Origin: Virgisporangium ochraceum
Lineage (GTDB): Bacteria; Actinomycetota; Actinomycetes; Mycobacteriales; Micromonosporaceae
DNA length: 64,000 nucleotides
Direction: 5' to 3'
Assembly: GCF_016863655.1 (NCBI RefSeq)
Contig: NZ_BOPH01000148.1
Span: 1-64,000, forward strand
The first letter of the stretch is position 1. Every line of letters begins with the position of its first letter. Below, in pieces: positions 40,161-48,222 of this stretch. The translations under genes were made by a program, and so were the position numbers. The notes under the pieces are model-generated. The model did not search any database. It was not told where the DNA came from and saw nothing but the letters and a program-made list of their open reading frames with translations.

Positions 40161-40916
40161 ATGGCGACCTTCTCACGATCCGACGACCTGCGTGGCGCGG
40201 AGTTCGTCGGTACCGACCTCAGCGGCGCCCGCTTCGTGGCCGCCGACCTCGCGAACGTCGTCATGCGCGGGGTCGACGTGCTCGGCGCCGACATCGACTC
40301 GCCGTGGCTGTTCGAGGGCGGCGCGGTGCTCGTCAACGGGGTCGACGTCGTGCCGCTCGTCGAGGCCGAGCTCAACCGCCGCTTCCCCGGCCGCGGTGAC
40401 CGTCGCGCCACCGACCCCGACGGGCTGCGCGCAGCGTGGGCCGCGCTGGAGCGCGCCTGGGCGGCCACCCTCGACCGGGTCGCGGCGATGCCGCCGGGCA
40501 CCGCCGACGTGTCGGTCGGCGGCGAGTGGTCGTTCGCGCAGACGGTGCGGCACCTGGTGTTCGCCACCGACGTGTGGCTGCGCCGTGCGGTGCTGCGCGT
40601 CGCGGACCCTTACCATCCGCTCGGCCAGCCCGACGGCGGCTCCGCGCGCGAGGATGTCGACCTGACGTTCTTCGCGACCGGAACCCCGCCCTACGCCGAG
40701 GTTCTGCGGGTACGGGCGGAGCGCGTCGCGATGGTGCGCGGCTTCCTCGCCACCGCCACGCCCGAGGTCCTCACCGCCGAACGCACCAGCCCGTGGGGGT
40801 CCCACGCCCCGATGCCGACGATCGCGTGTCTCCACACGATCCTCGACGAGGAGTGGGAGCACCTCCGTTACGCGGTGCGCGACCTCGACGCTCAGGGACC
40901 GATCACCTCCGGGTAG
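40161..40916 (+). CDS. DinB-like four-helix protein with N-terminal pentapeptide-like segment
   Basis: The ATG at 40161 follows GGGAGA and gives 251 residues. Residues 1-45 contain four to five pentapeptide-type units (LRGAEFVGTDLSGARFVAAD). The rest is a DinB-type bundle with candidate metal histidines in FAQTVRHLVFATDVWLRR and LDEEWEHLRYA. Members are thiol-S-transferases or of unknown role. It overlaps the convergent U32-like gene by 25 bases. Confidence 0.82.
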   Translation: MATFSRSDDLRGAEFVGTDLSGARFVAADLANVVMRGVDVLGADIDSPWLFEGGAVLVNGVDVVPLVEAELNRRFPGRGDRRATDPDGLRAAWAALERAWAATLDRVAAMPPGTADVSVGGEWSFAQTVRHLVFATDVWLRRAVLRVADPYHPLGQPDGGSAREDVDLTFFATGTPPYAEVLRVRAERVAMVRGFLATATPEVLTAERTSPWGSHAPMPTIACLHTILDEEWEHLRYAVRDLDAQGPITSG

Positions 40917-41776
40917 TACCGCCGCACCATCGCCACGCCGATCGCCGCGCGGCGCACGCGTTCGCGGGCGGTGTCGACCGCGACGCGCCGCAGGTGCCCG
41001 CCGGACGGGTAGATGCCCGGCGCGTTGCGCACGGTGAACTTGGCGTACACGGGTGCCGCGAGCCGCACGATCGCCGGCAGGTCGTAGTAGCGCACCGGCG
41101 CGCCGAAGTCGTCGGCGCCCTCGATGTAGACGTCCAGCGGCGCGGTCACCGCCGCCCGGATCGCGGCGATGTCGGCGACGGCGAGGTCCACCGGAAGGTT
41201 CAGCGTGCTCGCGCCCAGGTCGGTCAGGACCCGCGCGGTGGCGGGGTTCGCGACCGGCAGCGACACCGACACCTTGAGCACGAGGTCGGCCGGGAGCGCG
41301 CCGGCCGCCTTCATCCGCGCGAGCACCCACAGCTGACCGAGGTCGGCCACCAGAACGCTGCGCAGCCCGAGGTCGCAGCCGCGGCGCACGTCCTCCACGC
41401 CGTACACGAGCTGGTCGGTGCCGCGCAGGCTGGCGCCCATCACCCGCCCGGACGGCGCCGTGACCTGGACACCGGTGTCCCAGGCCGCCCGTGGACCGGT
41501 GAACAGGCACACCTCGACGTCGTTGTCCCGGCCGAGGTCGACCATCCGCGTGAGCTCGGCGTCGGTGAGCATCATGATGCCGCTGCCCTGGCTGATCCGC
41601 CGGATCCGGATCCCGCGCCGGTCGGCCTCCTCCAGCACCGCCTCGAACGCCTCGGGCCCTTCCACCGACGGGATCTCGACGCGGTACTGCGCGCCGTCGT
41701 CGAACCGGTGCGGTGACGGCTCGCCGGTGGCCGGCGGCAGGCCGAGCGTCGTCAGGACGTTCCGGGTGGCGTCCAT
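40892..41776 (-). CDS. Peptidase U32-like TIM-barrel protein
   Basis: The 294-residue protein has the single-domain barrel of the U32 family: SQGSGIMMLTDAELTRMVDLG, VYGVEDVRRGCDLGLRSVLVADLGQL, KVSVSLPVANPATARVLTDLGASTLNLP and a late YAKFTVRNAPGIYPSGG. U32 proteins include collagenase-like peptidases and tRNA or ubiquinone hydroxylation factors (RlhA, UbiU/V). The cysteine cluster that binds Fe-S in those hydroxylation factors is not seen here. The function is therefore open. It is divergent from the methyltransferase gene (90-base gap). Confidence 0.72.
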   Translation of the reverse strand: MDATRNVLTTLGLPPATGEPSPHRFDDGAQYRVEIPSVEGPEAFEAVLEEADRRGIRIRRISQGSGIMMLTDAELTRMVDLGRDNDVEVCLFTGPRAAWDTGVQVTAPSGRVMGASLRGTDQLVYGVEDVRRGCDLGLRSVLVADLGQLWVLARMKAAGALPADLVLKVSVSLPVANPATARVLTDLGASTLNLPVDLAVADIAAIRAAVTAPLDVYIEGADDFGAPVRYYDLPAIVRLAAPVYAKFTVRNAPGIYPSGGHLRRVAVDTARERVRRAAIGVAMVRRYYPEVIGP

Positions 41777-41866
41777 GGGTGGCCCCTTCCGGGTATGCGG
41801 CCCGCTCATGCGAGCCCTGTCGAACGTGCAGTGGTGCCGGCGGCGGGACCGTTGAATTCTCGTCTG

Positions 41867-42718
41867 ATGAACATCGATCAGGCAAAGGCGTGGAACGGTC
41901 CGGAGGGCGAGCACTGGGCGGAGACCGACCGCCGCGCGCGGGGCGTGAACGAGGCGGTGGACCGGTACCTGTTCGGCGCCGCCGCGATCGGCGTCACCGA
42001 CGCTGTGCTCGACGTCGGGTGCGGCACCGGTGAGACGACGCGGGCCGCGGCCCGGCACGCCGGCGCGGGTACGGCGGTCGGGGTCGACCTGTCGGCGCCG
42101 ATGCTGCGGCAGGCGCGGGCCGAGGCCGACGGCGAGGGGCTCGCCAACGTCCGGTTCGAGGAGGGCGACGCGCAGGTCCACCCGTTCCCGGACGGCGGGT
42201 TCGACGTGGCGGTCAGCCGGTTCGGCGTGATGTTCTTCGCCGACCCGGTCGCGGCGTTCGCCAACGTCCGCCGGGCGCTGCGGCCCGGTGGCCGGCTGGT
42301 GTTCGTGTGTCCGCGGGCGATGGAGACGTGTCCGTGGTACACGGTGCCGTTGACGGCGCTCCTGCGGCACGCGCGACCGGGTACCGACGTGCGGGCGCCG
42401 GAGTCGGGGATGTTCTCGCTCGCCCCGCGCGAGCGGATCGTCGACGTCCTGTCGGCGGCCGGTTTCGACCACGTCGCGCCGGAACCGCTCGACGTCGCGC
42501 TGTCGTTCGGACCCGACGCGGCCACGGCGGCGGAGTTCTACCTGGGCAGCGGACCGGTGCGGGCCGTCCGCGAGGAGCACCCGCACCTGTCGGACGACGA
42601 CGTGCGCGCGGTGCTGGAGGAGGCGCTGCGTCCCTACGATCGCGACGGCGGCGTCGACATCGTCGGCGGGCTGTGGCTCGTCACAGCCATCCGCGCGGCA
42701 CGGGCGAACGGACGATGA
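41867..42718 (+). CDS. Class I SAM-dependent methyltransferase
   Basis: The ATG at 41867 gives 283 residues; an upstream in-frame start adds 24 residues of low quality. Motif I is VLDVGCGTGETT (near 66-77), followed by GVDLSAPML, EEGDAQVHPFPDGGFDVAVSRFG and LRPGGRLVFV. The closest known relatives by pattern are ubiquinone/menaquinone-type C-methyltransferases (UbiE-like), but the substrate is unknown. Its stop overlaps the next start (ATGA), so the two form an operon. Confidence 0.9.
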   Translation: MNIDQAKAWNGPEGEHWAETDRRARGVNEAVDRYLFGAAAIGVTDAVLDVGCGTGETTRAAARHAGAGTAVGVDLSAPMLRQARAEADGEGLANVRFEEGDAQVHPFPDGGFDVAVSRFGVMFFADPVAAFANVRRALRPGGRLVFVCPRAMETCPWYTVPLTALLRHARPGTDVRAPESGMFSLAPRERIVDVLSAAGFDHVAPEPLDVALSFGPDAATAAEFYLGSGPVRAVREEHPHLSDDDVRAVLEEALRPYDRDGGVDIVGGLWLVTAIRAARANGR

Positions 42719-43743
42719 CCCGCGGTCCGACGGTCCTCGTCGTCGGCGGCTACGGCGCGGTCGGTCGCGTCGTCACGCGGGCGCTCGCCGGGCGCGGCGT
42801 CCCGGTCGTCGTCGCCGGCCGCGACCCGGCACGCGCGCGGAACCTCGCGCGCGAACACCCCGGCCTGGTCACTCTCCGGGCGGTGGACGTCGAGACGGCC
42901 GACGGGACGCTGCTGGACGGCTCCGACGTGGTCGTCATGTGTGTGGAGCGTGCCAACGCGCGCGTCGCCAACCTGTGCCTGACGCGCGGCGTCCACTACG
43001 TCGACATCAGCGCGACCGCGACGGTGCTGGACGACCTGGAACGGCTCGACCCGGTGGCCCGGCGCCACGACGCGACCGCCGTACTGAGCGTCGGGCTGGC
43101 GCCGGGTCTGACGAACGTCCTCGCCCGCCGCTGTGTCGACGACCTTCGCTCGGCGACCGGGGTCGAGGTGACGGTGCTGCTCGGGCTGTCCGGTGACCAC
43201 GGCCCCGACTCGGCCCGGTGGACGGTCGAGCAGCTCGCCGCCCCGCGTCGGAGCGGGGAAGGGCGGAGGGCACGGGTGACCCTGCCGGGGTTCGGGGCGC
43301 GGACGGCGCATCCCTTCGCGTTCTCCGACCAGCACTCGCTGACCCGCACGCTGGGCGTACCGGTGACCACACGGGTCTGCTTCGACTCCGCGGCCGCGAC
43401 GGCGGCGTTGTTCGGGTTGCGCCGCGCCGGCGTGTTCCGGCTCGGGCGCAGGCTGGTCGGGACCGACCGGCTGGCCCGAACGGCGTCGAGGCTGCCCCTG
43501 GGGGGCGGTGACCGGTTCGTCGTCCACGTGGCGGCCACCGACGACGCCGGTTCCCGGGTCGCGTACGCGGTTTCCGGGCGGGGCGAGTGCCACGCGACGG
43601 GAGTGGTGGCCGCGCACGTCGTCGAGGAGCTGCTGCGGCGCAATGTCGGCAGCGGCGTCCGTCACCTCGACCAAGTGATCGGGGCGGGTGCGCTCCTGGA
43701 CCTGCTGCCCGCCCACGGCCTCACGGTCCACGCATCCGCATGA
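42715..43743 (+). CDS. Saccharopine dehydrogenase-like NAD(P)-binding protein
   Basis: The 342 residues open with a Rossmann motif (VLVVGGYGAVGR) followed by VVVAGRDPARARNLA and GVHYVDISATATVLDDL, the pattern of saccharopine dehydrogenase/trans-acting enoyl reductase-like proteins. The C-terminal half contains GLAPGLTNVLARR. It is translationally coupled to the methyltransferase, so both may act on one small molecule. The substrate cannot be named. Confidence 0.85.
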   Translation: MTRGPTVLVVGGYGAVGRVVTRALAGRGVPVVVAGRDPARARNLAREHPGLVTLRAVDVETADGTLLDGSDVVVMCVERANARVANLCLTRGVHYVDISATATVLDDLERLDPVARRHDATAVLSVGLAPGLTNVLARRCVDDLRSATGVEVTVLLGLSGDHGPDSARWTVEQLAAPRRSGEGRRARVTLPGFGARTAHPFAFSDQHSLTRTLGVPVTTRVCFDSAAATAALFGLRRAGVFRLGRRLVGTDRLARTASRLPLGGGDRFVVHVAATDDAGSRVAYAVSGRGECHATGVVAAHVVEELLRRNVGSGVRHLDQVIGAGALLDLLPAHGLTVHASA

Positions 43744-43749
43744 CGCGCG

Positions 43750-44697
43750 TCAGCGCGCGGGCGCGCACAGGTCCATGAGAATTGCGACCATCGCGGCGGC
43801 CGCCGGCGGGCGGAACGGCGGCTCGGCGACCGCGATGAACAGCTCCCGGGCGGGCAGGGCCGGCGTCGTCGGGCGCACGACGACGTCGGGGCGCACCGTG
43901 TGCTGCGTCAGCGTCGGCACGAGCGTGATGCCCGCGCCGGCGGCGACCAGCGCCTGCTTGCCGTGCCAGTCGTCGCACACGAACCCGATGACGGGCCGTG
44001 CCCCGAGGGCGTCGGTCAGCGGCGGCAGCGGGCCGAGGCAGTCGGGATAGGCGCCCTCGATCCACCGTTCCCCGGCCAGGTCCCGCAACGGGACGCGGTC
44101 GCGGCCGGCGAGCCGGTGGTCGGCCGGGAGCGCGACGAGAAGCTCCTCCTCGGCGAGCGGGAGGAGCGTGACCCCGGCCAACGCCCCGGCGTCCATCGGC
44201 GGCACGGTCAGGTCGTCCTTGGCCGCACGCGGGTCCGGACACAGCTCCCACGCGGTGACGAGCGCGAGGTCCAGACGGCCCTCGCGCACGGCGGACACCT
44301 GGTGACCCGGATCGGGCCGCAGCAGGCTGACCGACACTCCCGGATAGGCGCGGGCGAAGTGGCGGATCGCGTCGGGCACGAGCGAGGTGTTCGCGCTCGC
44401 GAAGGCCGACAGCCGCAACTGCCCGGTCTCCAGTGTGCCGAGGGCCGACATGTGCGCTTCGAGGGTCCGCGCGCGGACCAGGATGTCGCGGGCCAGTTCC
44501 ACCGCGGTCGCACCGGCGCCGGTGAGCTGGACGCCGCGCGGCACCCGGCGGAACAGCGCGACGCCGAGTCGCCTTTCGAGCCCGGCGATCTGGCGCGAGA
44601 CGGCCGGCTGGGTCATCGACAGGGCGTCGCCGGCGGCGGAGAACGATCCCCGGTCGGCCACCTCGACGAGGACCCGCAGCGCCCAGTGGTCAAGCAC
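43750..44697 (-). CDS. LysR-family transcriptional regulator
   Basis: The 315 residues have the LysR helix-turn-helix at 1-60 (LVEVADRGSFSAAGDALSMTQPAVSRQIAGLERRLG) and a periplasmic-binding-like effector domain. Its start overlaps the preceding TetR gene by eight bases, so both regulators share one transcript. That is unusual, because LysR genes are generally divergent from their target. The effector is unknown. Confidence 0.92.
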   Translation of the reverse strand: MLDHWALRVLVEVADRGSFSAAGDALSMTQPAVSRQIAGLERRLGVALFRRVPRGVQLTGAGATAVELARDILVRARTLEAHMSALGTLETGQLRLSAFASANTSLVPDAIRHFARAYPGVSVSLLRPDPGHQVSAVREGRLDLALVTAWELCPDPRAAKDDLTVPPMDAGALAGVTLLPLAEEELLVALPADHRLAGRDRVPLRDLAGERWIEGAYPDCLGPLPPLTDALGARPVIGFVCDDWHGKQALVAAGAGITLVPTLTQHTVRPDVVVRPTTPALPARELFIAVAEPPFRPPAAAAMVAILMDLCAPAR

Positions 44698-45277
44698 CGG
44701 TCGCTCCGTAGGCGGCCAGCGTCACCGCCGACAGATAGCGCGGTGCGTCGGCCGGGTCGAGCCGTCCGGCGGCGACGTCGGCGACGGCGCCGTGCAGGAG
44801 ATGGTGCAGCACGCTCGCCAGCCACCGGGCCGGCAGGTCGGTGCGGAACACCCCGAGGGCCTGGCCGCGGCGGACGAGGTCGTGGATGCGCTGTTCGGGC
44901 CCGGCGTGCAGGTCCTGGACGCGGCCGGGAGGCAGGGCGGCGAGCGCGGCTTCGAGCACCGACGTCGACTGCGCGAGCAGCATCCAGCCCGCCTCGATCA
45001 GCGCGCGCAGCCCGTCGCGCGGATCACCGGTGAGGTCGACCGTCGCCAGCACCTCGTCGCCCTCGGCGAGCACGTGCACCATGGCGGCCTCGACGAGCGC
45101 CTCGCGGGACGGGTAGTGCGCGTACACGGTGACCCGGCCGACGCCGGCCTCGCGCGCGATGTCGTTCATGCTCGCCGCCGGGTCACGGCCGAGGCAGGTG
45201 ACCGCCGCGCGCAGGATGCGGGCGACGTTGTGGCGGGCGTCGGCCCGGCGCGCCGTTCCCAGGGCGGAGTGGGTCAC
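44690..45277 (-). CDS. TetR-family transcriptional regulator
   Basis: The 195 residues carry a TetR helix-turn-helix at about 18-65 (SMNDIAREAGVGRVTVYAHYPSREALVEAA) and a helical effector domain. It is divergent from the intradiol dioxygenase gene. An 18-base palindrome lies 27 bases upstream of its start. It probably represses itself, the LysR gene behind it and perhaps the dioxygenase. Confidence 0.92.
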   Translation of the reverse strand: MTHSALGTARRADARHNVARILRAAVTCLGRDPAASMNDIAREAGVGRVTVYAHYPSREALVEAAMVHVLAEGDEVLATVDLTGDPRDGLRALIEAGWMLLAQSTSVLEAALAALPPGRVQDLHAGPEQRIHDLVRRGQALGVFRTDLPARWLASVLHHLLHGAVADVAAGRLDPADAPRYLSAVTLAAYGATGA

Positions 45278-45303
45278 GTAGCTCCCCGAAGTCGGACAGT
45301 GGA

Positions 45304-45321
45304 TGTACGGTTTATCGTACA
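45304..45321. promoter_or_regulatory. TetR-type operator palindrome
   Basis: TGTACG-gtttat-CGTACA has perfect 6-bp arms in the 183-base gap between the divergent TetR and dioxygenase genes. Confidence 0.75.
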
Positions 45322-45460
45322 GCGGTCGGCGTCACCGGCATGGCGTCCGGTGCGCGGTGGTGTCGCGTTCGACCTGACGCCACGTTCGCAGGCGTCCTGG
45401 GCGGCCGGCCCGCACCACTATGCTGGCGGGCACCGGGACCAGCGCTGAGGTGGGTACGAG

Positions 45461-46315
45461 ATGACCGACGACCCGACGGCGGCGGCGATCGGCAGCTTCC
45501 GCGACACTCCTGACGAGCGCCTGCGTACCGTGCTGGAACGGTTGGTGACGCACCTGCACGCGTTCGTGCGCGACGTCCGGCTGACGCCCGCCGAGTGGGC
45601 GTCCACAGTGGACTTCCTGACCGCGGTCGGGCGGGCCTGCACCGCCGACCGGCAGGAGTTCATCCTGCTGTCCGACGTGCTCGGCGTCTCCAGCCTCGTG
45701 GAGACGGTCGGTGCCGGTGACGATCCGGAGGTCACCGACGCCACGGTGCTCGGACCGTTCCACGTCGGTGCGTCGCCGGTGCGGGCCAACGGTGACTCGA
45801 TCGACCTCGTCGGCGGGGGAGAGCCGTGCGTGGTCGCCGGCACCGTCCGCGCGGTCGACGGGACGCCGCTGCCGGGGGCGACCCTCGACGTATGGCAGTG
45901 CGACCACGAGGGCTTCTACGACGTGCAGGTGCCCGACCGCCAACCACCCGGCAACGGCCGCGGGCTGTTCACCACCGACGACGCGGGCGGCTACCGGTTC
46001 CGCACGGTGGTGCCCGCGCCGTACCCGATCCCGACCGACGGTCCCGTGGGCGACCTGTTGCGCGCGACCCGGCGGCATCCGTACCGGCCGGCGCACATCC
46101 ACGTCATCGCGGCCGCCGCGGGGCACCGGCCGGTCACCACGCACGTGTTCGTCGCCGGTGACCCGTACCTGGAGTCCGACGCGGTGTTCGCCGTGCGGCG
46201 CAGCCTGGTGCGCGAGTTCACCGTCGTCGACGACCCGGACCGCGCGGCCGACCTGGGCGTGGCGAACCCGTTCCGCGACGTGCGGTTCGACATCGTCCTG
46301 GAGCGCACGGCCTGA
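45461..46315 (+). CDS. Intradiol ring-cleavage dioxygenase (hydroxyquinol/catechol 1,2-dioxygenase type)
   Basis: The 284 residues include the N-terminal helical linker domain and the catalytic beta-sandwich with all four Fe(III) ligands: Tyr153 in GFYDV, Tyr208, His212 and His214 in HPYRPAHIH. The length and the VLGPFHV segment fit hydroxyquinol or catechol 1,2-dioxygenases, which open the ring between the hydroxyls. None of the usual next-step genes (maleylacetate reductase, muconate cycloisomerase) is beside it, so the pathway is incomplete here. Confidence 0.92.
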   Translation: MTDDPTAAAIGSFRDTPDERLRTVLERLVTHLHAFVRDVRLTPAEWASTVDFLTAVGRACTADRQEFILLSDVLGVSSLVETVGAGDDPEVTDATVLGPFHVGASPVRANGDSIDLVGGGEPCVVAGTVRAVDGTPLPGATLDVWQCDHEGFYDVQVPDRQPPGNGRGLFTTDDAGGYRFRTVVPAPYPIPTDGPVGDLLRATRRHPYRPAHIHVIAAAAGHRPVTTHVFVAGDPYLESDAVFAVRRSLVREFTVVDDPDRAADLGVANPFRDVRFDIVLERTA

Positions 46316-46335
46316 CGCGGCCCCACGCCGGACGC

Positions 46336-47505
46336 CTACGACGGCGCCGTGCCATCCCGGGAGAGCAGGCTCAGGCGGTCGGCGAAGTCGAACAGCGTGT
46401 CGCGGTCGGCGTTGCCGACGCTGACGCGCAGCATCCGGTGGTCCCCGGGCATGAACGCGGTGCCGGGAATCACCAGGGCGTCACACCGGTCGACGAGGTC
46501 GCGCACCACGTCTGCGGTGGGGCGTCCGACGAACGGGTGGCGCACCCAGCCGAAGAAGCCGCCGACCGAGACCAGCTCGAAGCCGCCGGGCCGGCGCTCC
46601 ATCGCCTCGGTGAACCACCGTCGCTTCCCGGCGACCTCGAGCGCGCGGGCGCGCCGCCACTCCCGGGCCATCGTCAGACCGGCCCAGGCCGCCTCCTGAC
46701 CGATCCGGGGCGCGCAGATCGCCACGCAGTCGAGGAGCTTCGTCACCTCGCGGTTGAGGTCGGTCGAGCCGACCACGGCACCCACCCGGTATCCCGGGAT
46801 GGCGAACTCCTTCGAGAAGCTGTGCAGGCTCACCAGCGTGCGCGGCCAGTCCGGGTCGGCGAACAGCGGGTGGGCGGGCCCGTCGGTGTCGCGGAACACC
46901 CGGTAGGTCTCGTCAAGGACCAGCGCGACGTCGTGGCGCGCGGCCAGCCGGTACAGCTCCACGATGGCGGCCGGGTCGGCCGTCACTCCGCTCGGGTTGC
47001 CGGGTGACACCAGGACGATCGCGCGCGTCCGCGGGGTGATCACGCGCCCGGCCTGTTCCGCGGTGGGTACCTGCCCCGGACCGGCCTCCAGGTACACGGG
47101 CACGACGCCGTTCATCCGCAGCCACATGTCGTGGTTGAAGTAGTACGGCAGCACCAGGACGACCTCGTCGCCGGGTCCCGCGAGCGCCGAGGTGACCAGA
47201 CAGAACGCCTGGTTGCACCCCGCCGTCACGACCACGTGGTCGGCGTCGACCCGGCCGTCGTAGGCGGAGCGCACCTCGGCGGCGAAGGCCTCGCGCAGGC
47301 GCGGAAGTCCGGCGATGTCGACGTAGCCCGAGCCGTCGGACCGCCGCGCGACCGCCGCGATGTGGTCGACCACCTCCGGTGGCGGCGGGTACCGCGGCGC
47401 CGCCTGCGCCAGGTCGAGCACGCCGTCGCGCCGGCCGTCGACGAGCGCGTACGTCGTTCCGATCGGCGAGTCGATCTGTCCGACGGTCCGGTGGTTCAGG
47501 CGCAC
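46336..47505 (-). CDS. Class I/II PLP-dependent aminotransferase
   Basis: GTG 47505 lies inside the end of the TetR gene (10-base overlap) and gives 389 residues. Motifs include LDLAQAAPRYPPP, TAGCNQAF, SPGNPSGV, the cofactor region LVLDETYR and the Lys in SLHSFSKEFAIPGYRVG. The C-terminal Arg region (MLRVSVGNAD) is typical. The substrate is probably an amino acid or amino ketone. Coupling to a TetR gene suggests substrate-induced expression. Confidence 0.93.
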   Translation of the reverse strand: MRLNHRTVGQIDSPIGTTYALVDGRRDGVLDLAQAAPRYPPPPEVVDHIAAVARRSDGSGYVDIAGLPRLREAFAAEVRSAYDGRVDADHVVVTAGCNQAFCLVTSALAGPGDEVVLVLPYYFNHDMWLRMNGVVPVYLEAGPGQVPTAEQAGRVITPRTRAIVLVSPGNPSGVTADPAAIVELYRLAARHDVALVLDETYRVFRDTDGPAHPLFADPDWPRTLVSLHSFSKEFAIPGYRVGAVVGSTDLNREVTKLLDCVAICAPRIGQEAAWAGLTMAREWRRARALEVAGKRRWFTEAMERRPGGFELVSVGGFFGWVRHPFVGRPTADVVRDLVDRCDALVIPGTAFMPGDHRMLRVSVGNADRDTLFDFADRLSLLSRDGTAPS

Positions 47506-48107
47506 GGCGCGGCTCCGATCCCGGTCATCGTGACGGTGACCAGCCGGTCGATCGCCTCGACCCGGTCGGCGGTCGGGGGGAGGTCGTTGCCGGCGGCCAT
47601 CGCGTTGACGCAGAACGCGGCGAGCTCGTCGACCGGCACGTCGTCGCGGACGAGGCCGGCGGTGACCGCGTCGGTGACCGCGGCCGCGACGACGTCGAGC
47701 ACCCGCCGCCTGGCGTGCGCGAGGTGCTCGCCGCGGTGCAGGGCGGCACCGGGGTCGTGTGCCGGGTGGCCGGTCGAGGCGGCCGCGTAGGTGCGCAGGA
47801 CGGCGGCCAGCCGTCCGACCGGGTCGCCGGGGCGGTCGGCGACCCCGGCGAGCTGGCGCAGGTGCTCGGCGACCTGCCGTTCGTGCCAGGCGACGAGGAT
47901 CGCGTCGACGTCGGGGAAGTACTTGTAGAGCGTCGCGCGGCCGATGCCGGTCTCCTGCGCGATCCGCGACATCGTGACCCGCGCCGGCCCGTGCTCGGCG
48001 ACCAGGGCCGCCGCGGTGTCGACGATCGCGTCGTGCACGGCGCGGCGGTGCTCTTCGATCGTCTGGTTCCACAGCTTCGGCACGCCGTTCAGAATACGAC
48101 CAGACAC
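47496..48107 (-). CDS. TetR-family transcriptional regulator coupled to the aminotransferase
   Basis: The 203 residues have the TetR helix-turn-helix at 25-75 (RVTMSRIAQETGIGRATLYKYFPDVDAILVAWH). The gene overlaps the aminotransferase and starts inside a repeat of AGACA/TGTCT elements, so autoregulation of the pair is likely. Confidence 0.92.
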   Translation of the reverse strand: MSGRILNGVPKLWNQTIEEHRRAVHDAIVDTAAALVAEHGPARVTMSRIAQETGIGRATLYKYFPDVDAILVAWHERQVAEHLRQLAGVADRPGDPVGRLAAVLRTYAAASTGHPAHDPGAALHRGEHLAHARRRVLDVVAAAVTDAVTAGLVRDDVPVDELAAFCVNAMAAGNDLPPTADRVEAIDRLVTVTMTGIGAAPCA

Positions 48108-48126
48108 TCTGTCTTGAGCCGAGACA
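48102..48126. promoter_or_regulatory. TetR-type operator AGACA/TGTCT array
   Basis: AGACActcTGTCT (48102-48114) overlaps the TetR start codon, and the TGTCT (48110-48114) pairs again with AGACA at 48122-48126. Confidence 0.7.
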
Positions 48127-48222
48127 ATATGTATTGCAAACTGCGGGGTGCCTCGATGGGTGAAGGTGGGCGCTCGTCCTGTCCGTGTACAACACCACGC
48201 GGCGAGACCGGACGGGGGTCCG

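Noticed and set aside
48207..48222. Short CGGAC/GTCCG hairpin just after the copper ATPase stop
   Set aside because: Only five paired bases; too weak to call a terminator.
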